64,000 nucleotides of DNA from NCBI RefSeq assembly GCF_900111995.1, contig NZ_FOKF01000030.1, positions 1-64,000 on the forward strand, given 5' to 3'. Position numbers and translations under genes: made by a program. Positions 56,510 to 64,000 of the stretch are shown piece after piece. Position 1 is the stretch's first letter; every line of letters begins with the position of its first letter. The notes under the pieces were generated by a model. The model did not search any database and was not told the origin of the DNA. It saw only the letters and a list, made by a program, of their open reading frames with translations. The stretch is from Collimonas sp. OK607 (GTDB lineage Bacteria > Pseudomonadota > Gammaproteobacteria > Burkholderiales > Burkholderiaceae_D).

Positions 56510-57279
56510 GTTCTTCAGATGCGCAAGCGCAGGGCATGCAAGACGATCGCCATATCAGTTTTGAGGCAATCCGGAATATTCGCGATCTGGGCGGTTACCT
56601 GGCTGCCGGCGGACGCCGGATCGTGCCGGGAAGATTACTGCGCGGCGCCAATCCCGGGATGGCGTCTGCCGCGGATATCGACAAGCTCAAGAGTTACCGG
56701 CTGGATGTCGTGCTCGATTTCCGCACGGAGGCAGAGAAGCATTCGGCAGAGACGGCATTCGCCTCGTCGTTCAACTGGATTGCGGAGCCGGTCATGGTCG
56801 GCAATTTGTCACAGGAGGTAATGCTGACTTTACTGCAGAGCGGTAGTCCGGAAAACGGCCGGCAGTTCATGATCGATTTCTATCGCACCTTCCCGGTGCG
56901 CTATCAACCGCAGTTCAGGCGCTTCCTGAAACTCGCGGAGCAGAACAACACCATGCTGTATCACTGTACCGCCGGCAAGGACCGTACCGGGTTTGCCAGT
57001 GCCTTGCTGATGGCCGCGCTGGGTGTCGATCGCGCTGCCATCATCGACAACTATCTGGAGTCGAACCGGTACAACGCCACCGCCAATGCGCAGGTGTTGG
57101 CCAAGCTCTTCAAGGCGGAACTGGCGCCGGAGCTGATCGCGCCGCTGTTGACCGTTGAGGCGCCTTACATGGAGGCGTCGCTTGCGTTGATCGATGAAGA
57201 GTATGGGGGCATGGATCAATACCTGCGTCAGGTGCTCGATATCGATGTTGAACGAATCCGGCACAATTATCTGGAGTAG
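56503..57279 (+). CDS. Tyrosine-protein phosphatase (DSP/PtpB-like)
   Basis: 258 residues. The P-loop HCTAGKDRTG (Cys, CX5R Arg, plus the Lys seen in PtpB/lipid-phosphatase-like enzymes) is near residue 152; the N-terminal NIRDLGGYLAAGGRRIVPGRLLRGANP and VVLDFRTEAE (in parts) are typical of this family. No signal peptide is evident. Substrate may be phosphotyrosine or a phosphoinositide. Its TAG stop lies in the left arm of an inverted-repeat element and a terminator follows. Confidence 0.9.
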   Translation: MLSSSDAQAQGMQDDRHISFEAIRNIRDLGGYLAAGGRRIVPGRLLRGANPGMASAADIDKLKSYRLDVVLDFRTEAEKHSAETAFASSFNWIAEPVMVGNLSQEVMLTLLQSGSPENGRQFMIDFYRTFPVRYQPQFRRFLKLAEQNNTMLYHCTAGKDRTGFASALLMAALGVDRAAIIDNYLESNRYNATANAQVLAKLFKAELAPELIAPLLTVEAPYMEASLALIDEEYGGMDQYLRQVLDIDVERIRHNYLE

Positions 57280-57351
57280 GGTGGGCACGCAGTTGTGCCC
57301 ACGCGGACTTCGGAGCGGCACGGCGTGGGCAATAAACCTTGCCCACCCTAC
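57276..57351. repeat. Inverted-repeat element overlapping the phosphatase stop codon
   Basis: Outer arms GTAGGGTGGGC (57276-57286) and GCCCACCCTAC (57341-57351) are perfect. Inside, GTGGGCAC (57281-57288) pairs with GTGCCCAC (57295-57302), and GTGGGCAA pairs with TTGCCCAC near the right end. Such gtagggtgggca elements are common interspersed repeats; this one supplies the gene's stop codon. Confidence 0.75.
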
Positions 57352-57361
57352 GGTCCAATAA

Positions 57362-57390
57362 AAAAGCCACCGACTATGTCGGTGGCTTTT
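57362..57390. terminator. Bidirectional intrinsic terminator
   Basis: 12-bp stem AAAAGCCACCGA / TCGGTGGCTTTT with a 5-base loop; A tract on one side and T tract on the other serve both the phosphatase (+) and the M13 peptidase (-). Confidence 0.93.
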
Positions 57391-57414
57391 CGGTTATAGC
57401 GATGCGTGCTGCTG

Positions 57415-59517
57415 TTACCACATAAGAACGCGTTGCTCCGGCGACAGATACATCTTGTCGCCCGGCTTGACGTCAAATGCACTGTAGAAGCCGGGCTGGT
57501 TGCTCAGTGTGCCGTTGCCGCGGAAGCGTGGCGGCGAGTGCGGATCGGTTTTTACATACACGATAGCCTGCGCATCGCGCACCTTGCCGCGCCATACTTG
57601 CGCCCAGCCCAGGTACAAGCGTTGATCGCCGGTGAGGCCGTCGATTACCGCCGGGGTCTTACCAGCCAGGGACAGGTGATAAGCCTTGTAGGCGATAGTC
57701 AGGCCGGAGTTGTCCGCAATGTTTTCGCCTAAGGTCAGTTCACCGTTAACCTTGTAGCCGGGAACCGGGCTGTAAGCGCCGTATTGCGCTACCAGGGCCT
57801 TGGTTTTGACCGCGAATTTTTCGTGATCTTCCTTGGTCCACCAGTCGCGCAAATTGCCGATCTCATCGTACTGGCTGCCTTGGTCGTCGAAGCCGTGGCT
57901 GATTTCGTGGCCGATCACCGCGCCGATGCCGCCGTAATTGACTGCGTCGTCAGCATTGGCGTTGAAGAACGGCGGTTGCAGAATCGCAGCCGGGAACACG
58001 ATTTCGTTGAATTCAGGGTTGTAATAAGCGTTCACGGTTTGCGGCGTCATGCCCCATTCGGTGCGGTCGACCGGTTTACCGAGCTTATCGATATTGCGCT
58101 TGAATTCAAACTGGTTGGCGCGCATCACATTGCCGACCAGGTCGTCGCGTTTGATCTCCAGGCTGGAGTAGTCGCGCCATTTTTCCGGGTAACCGATCTT
58201 CAGCATCAGCGTCGACAATTTCTTTTGCGCCTGCTTCTTTGTATCGGCGCCCATCCAGTCCAGGCCGTCAATGCTTTGATGGTAGGCGGCGATCAGGTTG
58301 GCCACCAGTTTTTCCATCTTCGCTTTGTTCTCAGGCGGGAAAAACTGCTCCACGTAGAGTTGGCCTAAACCTTCGCCGATGCTGCCTTCCACCACATTGA
58401 TACCGCGCTTCCAGCGTGGTTCATTTTGCGGTACGCCACGCAGCACGGTACCCTTGAAGCCGAAATTCTGCTCGACGTACTCCTTGGACAGGTCAGAGGC
58501 ATAGCTGCTCAGCACATGCCATTTGAAATATGCTTTCCAGACCGGCAGCGGAGTCGTTTCCAGAATCTTGTCGAGACCCTTGATGTAGCTAGGCTGGCTG
58601 ATTACCAGATACGATACCTTGTCTTTCAAGCCGGCGCCGGCCAGATAGCCGTCCCATTCGAAATGCGGCGCCAGTGTGTGCAGCTGCGCCAGTTCAACCC
58701 GATTGTAGGTCTTCACCGGGTCGCGATTCTCAACCTTGGTCCATTGCACCTTGGCCAGTGCGGTTTCCAGGGCGACGATGCTGGCGGCGTTTTTGAGGGC
58801 AGCCTTGTCGCCGGACATGGTCAGCATGGCTTCCACATGGGCACGGTATTTGGCCAACGTGTCTTTCAACTTGGCGTCATCGGCTTTCAGGTAATAATCG
58901 CGGTCCGGCAGGCCGAGGCCGCTTTGACCGAGATCGGCGATGACTTTGCTTGAGTCTTTAGCGTCTTGGTGAATGCCCAGATCGTAAGGCGCGCTGACGC
59001 CGATGCTGTTCAGGTGGGCGATCAGGCCCGGGATCTGTTTCTTGTCTTTCAACGCATCGATTCTGGCGAATTCCGCATTCAGCGGCTTGACGCCCAGTGC
59101 TTCCAGCGCCGGTTCATCCATGAAGCTGGCGTACAGATCAGCGATTTTTTGCTGGTTGGAGCCTGGCACGATGTTCTTTTCGGCGCTGACGGCGTCGACG
59201 ATCGTATGCAGCTGGTTCAGTGAATTTTCACGCAGCTCATAGAACGCACCCCATGACGATTTGTCGGCAGGGATTTCGGTTTTCTTGAGCCAGCTGCCAT
59301 TGACGTAGCTATAGAAGTCATCCTGAGGGCGTACCGTCAGGTCGGCATTCTGCATGTCGATACCGCTGGCCGGCTTCGCAGCGACGACAGCTGCAGCAAT
59401 GGTGCGAGGAGTTTGAGCGAAACTGGAGGTGGAGACGGTATAGCCGGCCACCATGGTCAGCACTGCTGCACAAATGAGAGAGCGTTTCACGAGTAAATAA
59501 TCCTTATGAGAAGTCAT
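57415..59517 (-). CDS. Secreted M13 family zinc metallopeptidase
   Basis: 700 residues from the ATG; a GTG ten codons later (KRSLICAAV) has AAGGA 10 bases upstream and gives a better signal peptide, cut after SSFAQ. It is a neprilysin/PepO-type peptidase: N-terminal DDFYSYVNGSWLKKTEIPADKSSWG (in parts), NAYYNPEFNEIVFPAAILQPPFF, the zinc site GHEISHGFDD, and the third ligand in GENIADNSG. The C-terminus ends RVLMW, close to the family CxxW end but without the Cys. It should degrade oligopeptides in the periplasm or outside. Confidence 0.93.
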   Translation of the reverse strand: MTSHKDYLLVKRSLICAAVLTMVAGYTVSTSSFAQTPRTIAAAVVAAKPASGIDMQNADLTVRPQDDFYSYVNGSWLKKTEIPADKSSWGAFYELRENSLNQLHTIVDAVSAEKNIVPGSNQQKIADLYASFMDEPALEALGVKPLNAEFARIDALKDKKQIPGLIAHLNSIGVSAPYDLGIHQDAKDSSKVIADLGQSGLGLPDRDYYLKADDAKLKDTLAKYRAHVEAMLTMSGDKAALKNAASIVALETALAKVQWTKVENRDPVKTYNRVELAQLHTLAPHFEWDGYLAGAGLKDKVSYLVISQPSYIKGLDKILETTPLPVWKAYFKWHVLSSYASDLSKEYVEQNFGFKGTVLRGVPQNEPRWKRGINVVEGSIGEGLGQLYVEQFFPPENKAKMEKLVANLIAAYHQSIDGLDWMGADTKKQAQKKLSTLMLKIGYPEKWRDYSSLEIKRDDLVGNVMRANQFEFKRNIDKLGKPVDRTEWGMTPQTVNAYYNPEFNEIVFPAAILQPPFFNANADDAVNYGGIGAVIGHEISHGFDDQGSQYDEIGNLRDWWTKEDHEKFAVKTKALVAQYGAYSPVPGYKVNGELTLGENIADNSGLTIAYKAYHLSLAGKTPAVIDGLTGDQRLYLGWAQVWRGKVRDAQAIVYVKTDPHSPPRFRGNGTLSNQPGFYSAFDVKPGDKMYLSPEQRVLMW

Positions 59518-59660
59518 CGGAAAAAACAGCCTTGTAAGGCATTCTATAAAACTGCTTAATTTGAAACTAGTTTGAAAGTAATTTGAAATTGTCTGAAACT
59601 ACCTAAATCCTGTTATACGCTCACGACTGAGCATAGCTGCATTGTTCCATTGTTCTGTCA

Positions 59661-62390
59661 TCAGCGCAGAATCGCCTCCGGATTTTGCTTGTCGCGCAAT
59701 GCGGTGCATAACAAAGTTTGTTCACGGGTTTGCGCCAGGCCGCGTTCGGCGCCAGGTAAATATTCGAGCAAAGGCTGGAAAAAGTTTGTCAAGCGATCTG
59801 CCTCACCTTGCGAGCAGCTGTCACCGGCAACCAGCCCGGGCAATCTGCTGCCGGACATTTCACCGCTGCGCTTGATCAGCTGCACGTAGTTGGCGGTAAA
59901 CCACTTCCACATCGCGTCGCGGCCTTCGCCATCTTCCCGACTGGCGCGCAACAACGTACTCATCTCGCCGATTTTGACGCGCGGATCCAGTGCCAGGTTG
60001 CGGGCACGTTCAGCGTTGCCGGCGGCAGTGGCAGAGCCCAGGCCCGCCAGCATCGCCATACGTTGCGCCGGTTCGCTGGTGGCGCCGAGCGCCTTGATTA
60101 ATACGTCGATGACGTTGCTGTCGTCATCCTGCATGCTCACGGCCAGTACCGAACGCAACAGGTCAGGGTTGACGGCATCCAGATTGAGCTGGCCATCGGC
60201 ATTAGGCAGCAACGCCTGTTTACCTTGTACCTGCAGAGCATGCCGTACTTCGGGCAATTTAATGTCGAGCGCCAGGAAATCAGCCAGCGCAGCGCGTAAC
60301 AAGGCGTCGTCCTGACTTTCATTGACGCGCCGCTGATAGCCGAGTTTTTGCAGCCGTGGCAGATACAGCTTGTGTGCCAGTTCAGTCAGGCGGACGCGCT
60401 GGGCGTCGCTGCGCACTTCGTATCTGGATAACCATTTGAGTGTTGGGATCAGCGCTGTCACCACTTCGCGCGTGCCGGATCTGGCCAGGCGCGGCGCCGC
60501 CGCCAACACTGCTGTCGCATCCAGATCGCCGCGGCTGAAACCGGCGTTGATGGCGTCTGCGTATGCCAGCTGTTCGGTGTCGGGCAGCTTGTCGAGGTTA
60601 TTGGTCAGACGCGCCAGATCGTCGTGCGCCATGTTAAAGCGGTAGTAGCCGGCGGCGTCGGCATTCGGCATATACCAGCTGCTGGCAGATGCCCCTTGCA
60701 GCACCATCTGGCCTTGTTCCCGATCCAGCAATTCGCATTGTGTCCTGGTCTCGCCAACGGCCTCGCCAACGGCGTTGCCGCTGGCGAGGCCGTTGGCGAG
60801 GCTGTAACGTACGCATACTGGAATGCCCCACAGGCGCTTGGCTTCACCGGTCGAACCCAGCGGCAGGTAACGTTGCTGTTTCAGATGCAGTACCGCCTTG
60901 CCGTTTTCCCAGCTGAACGCAGTATCCACCAGTGGCACTCCGGCTTGATCGAGGAAACTTTGCATTGCTTTGGCCAGGCGCTCATCTTTGCCGGAAGCTT
61001 TGGTCAGCGCGGCGATCAGGTCATCGGCGGTGGCGCTGGAAAACTGATGTTGCTTGATATATGCCCGCACGCCCTTGCGGAAAGTATCCGCGCCAAGGTA
61101 ACGCTCGAACATGTTCAGTACGGCCGCGCCTTTCTGGTAGGTGATGCCGTCGAACGCCGTTTCGATATCGCCGTTGCCGTTGATCGGCTGGCGGATGCGG
61201 CGTACGCTGACCAGGCTATCGTTTTGCATGGCGTAGTTGGCGCCGCCGATCAGCTCCAGGTCGGCACGGTATTCCGGATGCAGCAGTTGCGTGACCTTGC
61301 TTTGCATCCAGGTGGCAAAGGCTTCGTTCAGCCACAGGTCGTCCCACCATGGCATGGTGACCGTATTGCCGAACCATTGATGCGCCAGCTCGTGCGCATT
61401 GACGTTGAACGAGCTTCGCACATTGTGCGCTGGCGAATTGGCGTCGAGCAGCATCAGGTAATCGCGGAAAGTCACCAGTCCCGGATTCTCCATGGCGCCG
61501 GCGGCAAAGTCTGGCGCTGCCAATAAATCCAATTTGTCGAACGGATAACCGAAGCCGAAATAATCTTCCAGCACGGCGATGATGGCTGGCGTCTCCGCCA
61601 ACGCCGGCTTGATGCGTTGGCCTTCACCCTTGGGCGTGATGCCGCGCAGCGGTGTCGCGTGAGGGCGCCAACGCGTCGCCGGAATTTCCGGGCCGTTCAC
61701 TACGTCCCATGGGCCGACGGCAAACGCTACCAGATAAGTCGGCAGTGGCTTTGTGGTGGCAAAGCTGAGCTTGCGCCAACCGTCTTCCAGTTTCTGTTCC
61801 CTGACTTGCCGGGTGTTGGCGACGGCAACCTGGTTTTCAGGTACGGTCAGGCTGAGCGTGAACGGTGTCTTGAATGCCGGTTCGTCGAAACTGGGGAAAG
61901 CATAGCGTGCGCTGATCGCCTCCATCTGTGTGATCACATACGGCTCGCCTTGGCTGTTGACCTTGTACACACCTTCCAGTTGCTGATTGAACGGCGCGCT
62001 GTACTCAAGCATTACGCTATAGCGTCCGGCCGGCAATGTCTCGCCAAATTCGAGTGTTGCGACGCCTTCTTTTGTTGCCGCTACCTTGTATTCTGCTGTG
62101 TGAATTTTCTTACTGTTATCGGTAAGCGTGACTTTGCTGACGCTCAAATCGTGGCCGTGCAGCCAGAGATGGTCGGCAGCTTGTTTCAGCTCGATGTCGA
62201 TGGTGGTGTTGCCGGTGTATTCAGGCTGATGCGGATCGACGCGAAAATCGAGCTGATAAGCCAGCGGTTGAACCCAGCGTGGTAATTTTCCCAGTGGTGC
62301 AGAATCATCCGGGGTCGCCGCTGCAGCGTTGAATGATGCGATGCTGATAGCGAGAGCGGCTAACGTGAAACGACGGATAGTGCACATCAC
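59661..62390 (-). CDS. Secreted M1 family aminopeptidase
   Basis: 909 residues. A signal peptide (RRFTLAALAISIASFNAAAA) is followed by the M1 layout: beta domain, GAMENPG exopeptidase motif near 300, zinc site HELAHQWFGN with the third ligand in NEAFA about 20 residues on, and a helical ERAP1-like C-terminal domain (GYYRFNMAHDDLARL onward). It removes N-terminal residues from peptides; together with the M13 enzyme 143 bases downstream it suggests extracellular or periplasmic peptide use. An unusual Ala-Ser-Gly-Asn insert (SLANGLASGNAVGEAVGETR) lies near 550. Confidence 0.94.
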   Translation of the reverse strand: MMCTIRRFTLAALAISIASFNAAAATPDDSAPLGKLPRWVQPLAYQLDFRVDPHQPEYTGNTTIDIELKQAADHLWLHGHDLSVSKVTLTDNSKKIHTAEYKVAATKEGVATLEFGETLPAGRYSVMLEYSAPFNQQLEGVYKVNSQGEPYVITQMEAISARYAFPSFDEPAFKTPFTLSLTVPENQVAVANTRQVREQKLEDGWRKLSFATTKPLPTYLVAFAVGPWDVVNGPEIPATRWRPHATPLRGITPKGEGQRIKPALAETPAIIAVLEDYFGFGYPFDKLDLLAAPDFAAGAMENPGLVTFRDYLMLLDANSPAHNVRSSFNVNAHELAHQWFGNTVTMPWWDDLWLNEAFATWMQSKVTQLLHPEYRADLELIGGANYAMQNDSLVSVRRIRQPINGNGDIETAFDGITYQKGAAVLNMFERYLGADTFRKGVRAYIKQHQFSSATADDLIAALTKASGKDERLAKAMQSFLDQAGVPLVDTAFSWENGKAVLHLKQQRYLPLGSTGEAKRLWGIPVCVRYSLANGLASGNAVGEAVGETRTQCELLDREQGQMVLQGASASSWYMPNADAAGYYRFNMAHDDLARLTNNLDKLPDTEQLAYADAINAGFSRGDLDATAVLAAAPRLARSGTREVVTALIPTLKWLSRYEVRSDAQRVRLTELAHKLYLPRLQKLGYQRRVNESQDDALLRAALADFLALDIKLPEVRHALQVQGKQALLPNADGQLNLDAVNPDLLRSVLAVSMQDDDSNVIDVLIKALGATSEPAQRMAMLAGLGSATAAGNAERARNLALDPRVKIGEMSTLLRASREDGEGRDAMWKWFTANYVQLIKRSGEMSGSRLPGLVAGDSCSQGEADRLTNFFQPLLEYLPGAERGLAQTREQTLLCTALRDKQNPEAILR

Positions 62391-62590
62391 AGATGAAATC
62401 CTCCCAAATTTGGTCTTGGGATTCTAGCGTGCGCTACGCCGATTCGCTAGGAAATAGTATGAATATAAATAGGCAAAAATGATTTTCCCGACGCGCTCGC
62501 CATATATGCGCTTGTTTAGTGCACGCCAATGCCTGTGCGGCTGTCAACTTGCCTTATCTGGAATAAGTAAAGGTGATAGAGGGCAAATAA

Positions 62591-62619
62591 AAAACCGCCT
62601 CGAAAATTGAGGCGGTTTT
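62591..62619. terminator. Intrinsic terminator
   Basis: 11-bp stem AAAACCGCCTC / GAGGCGGTTTT, 7-base loop, with flanking A and T tracts. It serves the YeaQ-type gene on the minus strand. Confidence 0.92.
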
Positions 62620-62665
62620 TATTTAAACTACTACGCAGTCTGACTACGCGGATTTTTTTATTTGT

Positions 62666-62911
62666 TCAGGCGCGCTTAATAAGTCGCAGAATGAACAGCA
62701 GGATCACAGCGCCCACGGTGGCTGTCACAATCGATGCAATCCAGCCGCTACCAACATGGATGCCCAGGACGCCAGCCAGCCAGCCGCCGATGAAGGCGCC
62801 GACGATACCGACGATGATGTCAACCAATACGCCGAAGCCGCCGCCTTTGACCAGAACCCCGGCCAGCCACCCAGCAATCGCGCCAATTATCAACCAAGCG
62901 ATAAAGCCCAT
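62666..62911 (-). CDS. GlsB/YeaQ/YmgE family membrane protein
   Basis: 81 residues from MGFIAWLIIG, set by AAGGAAAT just upstream. Three hydrophobic helices with the family pattern IIGAIAGWLAG, GFGVLVDIIVGIVGAFIGGWL and VTATVGAVILLFILRLIK. These transglycosylase-associated-type proteins are often induced by stress; their biochemical role is unknown. Terminators on both sides make it a single-gene unit. Confidence 0.92.
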   Translation of the reverse strand: MGFIAWLIIGAIAGWLAGVLVKGGGFGVLVDIIVGIVGAFIGGWLAGVLGIHVGSGWIASIVTATVGAVILLFILRLIKRA

Positions 62912-63080
62912 GATATTTCCTTTCAAAGTTGACCATCTTTAGACTACCCGGCAAGAGTAGCGTAAACAACTTTAAAGATAATCGTCCAATTGTTAAAGAT
63001 AGATAAACCCGGAAGGCGATTGTATCGGTCGCGGTATCGTGGGTTTTTTTTGGGTTTTTATAATCGCGAGCCAGAAAAGA

Positions 63081-63106
63081 CAACAGGGCCATCGCTGGCC
63101 CTGTTG
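63081..63106 (-). terminator. Intrinsic terminator of the DUF3761 gene
   Basis: Perfect 11-bp stem CAACAGGGCCA / TGGCCCTGTTG with a 4-base loop, followed on the minus strand by TCTTTTCT, 10 bases after the stop. Confidence 0.88.
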
Positions 63107-63116
63107 TGATTAGCTC

Positions 63117-63620
63117 TTAGCTACAAGCTTTGCCGTGGTCGGCATGCGCACCTGCTGCCTTGGCAGCGGCTTCGGTCATGTAGGAGCCGACCTTTGTGGT
63201 GCCATAGTATTTGCTGCCTTGGCAGTGATATACCTTGCTGCTGGTGTTAACCCAGACCTGGCCTGGGCCGCCGCCGGCTGCAGGAGTTTTTGCTGCAGCG
63301 GCTGGTTTGGCCGACGCTGCCGGCGTTGCTGCCGCAGCGGGTTTAGCCATGGCTGCCGGAGCCGCGGCTGGTGCAGCTGCAGCAGGGGCGGCGGCAGCTG
63401 GGGCGGCAGCAGGAGCAGCCGCAGCCGCAGCAACTGCATACCAGTCTTTTACGCCCTTATGACCGGCGCAAGCACCTTTCTTGGTAGCGTTGGAGGAGTA
63501 GGTGCCATCCTTGCACATGCCGGTGGTGCCGGCTGGCGCTGCTGCAGGTGCCTGGGCATAGCTGGCGACGGAAGTCAGTAAGGCTGCTGCAACTGCTGCT
63601 GAAATAAACAATGCTTTCAT
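63117..63620 (-). CDS. Exported DUF3761 protein with Ala/Pro-rich linker
   Basis: 167 residues from MKALFISAAVAAALL, set by GGAG 6 bases upstream. A signal peptide (cut after SYAQ) is followed by a DUF3761 motif (MCKDGTYSSNATKKGACAGH), a long Ala/Pro linker, and a second small domain with VWVNTSSKVYHCQGSKYYGT and TEAAAKAAGAHADHGKAC, which resembles the C-terminal part of cell-wall or surface domains and ends in a Cys. Probably periplasmic or surface located; function unknown. Confidence 0.82.
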   Translation of the reverse strand: MKALFISAAVAAALLTSVASYAQAPAAAPAGTTGMCKDGTYSSNATKKGACAGHKGVKDWYAVAAAAAAPAAAPAAAAPAAAAPAAAPAAMAKPAAAATPAASAKPAAAAKTPAAGGGPGQVWVNTSSKVYHCQGSKYYGTTKVGSYMTEAAAKAAGAHADHGKACS

Positions 63621-63754
63621 TTTTTTCTCCATGGAGTAAGTAATGCTTGTGTGGCCGTCTGACTGGCGCACGCTTTGTTTCGATATGTCTACTTCAATCT
63701 GTCTACCCGCAGCACCAATAAGCAACTAAGCAATATGTTGTGCGCCGCACCTGG

Positions 63755-63792
63755 CAATCTGACCGAGGTAGGTAATCAACGCGGTCAGATTG
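63755..63792. repeat. Perfect 11-bp inverted repeat
   Basis: CAATCTGACCG and CGGTCAGATTG with a 16-base spacer, in the 302-base gap upstream of the DUF3761 gene, which holds no other gene. Possible operator or terminator of the partial gene at the window edge (no T tract). Confidence 0.6.
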
Positions 63793-63922
63793 ATAATGGC
63801 TGACATAACTATCGATACAATTGAAAACAATTGTGATATTTCTACTTTGTGCCCTTGATTTTCGCTGTTTAAATGTATTTTTAATAATATTTGACTTGCA
63901 TGGTAAATGCCGGCTCATATTG

Positions 63923-64000
63923 TTAAAAGATCATTTTTACCTCGAAAAGACGCAAGCCGGGCAGGCCTGGATTGTCTTGCCAGGCGTCGGGATGAAGATC
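63923..64000 (-). CDS. C-terminal end of a gene cut by the window edge
   Basis: Reading in from the right edge on the minus strand, 25 codons (DLHPDAWQDNPGLPGLRLFEV...) lead to a TAA. The composition looks protein-like, but no family can be named from so short a piece, and chance is not excluded. Confidence 0.4.
   Translation of the reverse strand, partial: DLHPDAWQDNPGLPGLRLFEVKMIF

Overview
The window looks like chromosomal DNA of a betaproteobacterium of the Burkholderiales, most likely Oxalobacteraceae (Collimonas/Herbaspirillum/Janthinobacterium type). The evidence is family content: a phasin, a DUF2827 protein, HutD/HutG, long chemoreceptors with near-identical signalling tips, and moderately high GC with AT-rich intergenic DNA. 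The genus is inference; no rRNA or intact tRNA is present. No CRISPR array or prophage was seen.

Layout. 1-2690: a complete IS66-type element, both inverted repeats visible, its left end exactly at the window edge. 3277-9919: a small orphan gene, a GspE/PilB-like ATPase, a membrane diguanylate cyclase, a phasin and a DUF1275 membrane protein. The phasin region carries a broken tRNA-Gly fragment, and a remnant resembling an IS110 start lies upstream of the DUF1275 gene. 10599-14903: a chemoreceptor, small exported proteins and an ice-binding-type lipoprotein. 15277-20017: surface-glycan genes (a frameshifted family 2 glycosyltransferase, a glycan/methyltransferase fusion, DUF2827, a polysaccharide deacetylase). 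20158-24007: a response regulator, a hybrid histidine kinase and a Crp-like regulator. 24227-28866: a six-gene minus-strand operon of IclR regulator, polar amino-acid ABC transporter, HutG and HutD. 29133-39657: exported proteins, a second chemoreceptor, an MFS pump with a divergent TetR regulator, LysE, GNAT, a beta-propeller and a lipoprotein. 39992-45854: a purine-type permease, two all-helical proteins (DUF3050, hemerythrin-like), an M29/NicX-like protein and a ModA-like protein preceded by a ModE-type site.

46006-53391 is the most interesting region: six tightly coupled minus-strand genes encoding a processive family 2 glycosyltransferase, a membrane-anchored bactofilin-like protein, a GH8-like hydrolase, a deacetylase-like membrane protein, a YaiO-type outer-membrane barrel and a multi-spanning membrane protein. 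I read this as a synthase-dependent exopolysaccharide synthesis, modification and export system that matches no standard bcs, pga, pel or alg set that I recognise. Immediately upstream is a patch of decayed polysaccharide-gene sequence, perfect palindromes and short tandem repeats.

54069-64000: a D-2-hydroxyacid dehydrogenase, a branched-chain amino-acid-type binding protein, a tyrosine phosphatase with a 15-codon leader ORF, two large secreted metallopeptidases (M13 and M1), a YeaQ-type membrane protein, a DUF3761 protein, and the end of a gene cut by the window edge.
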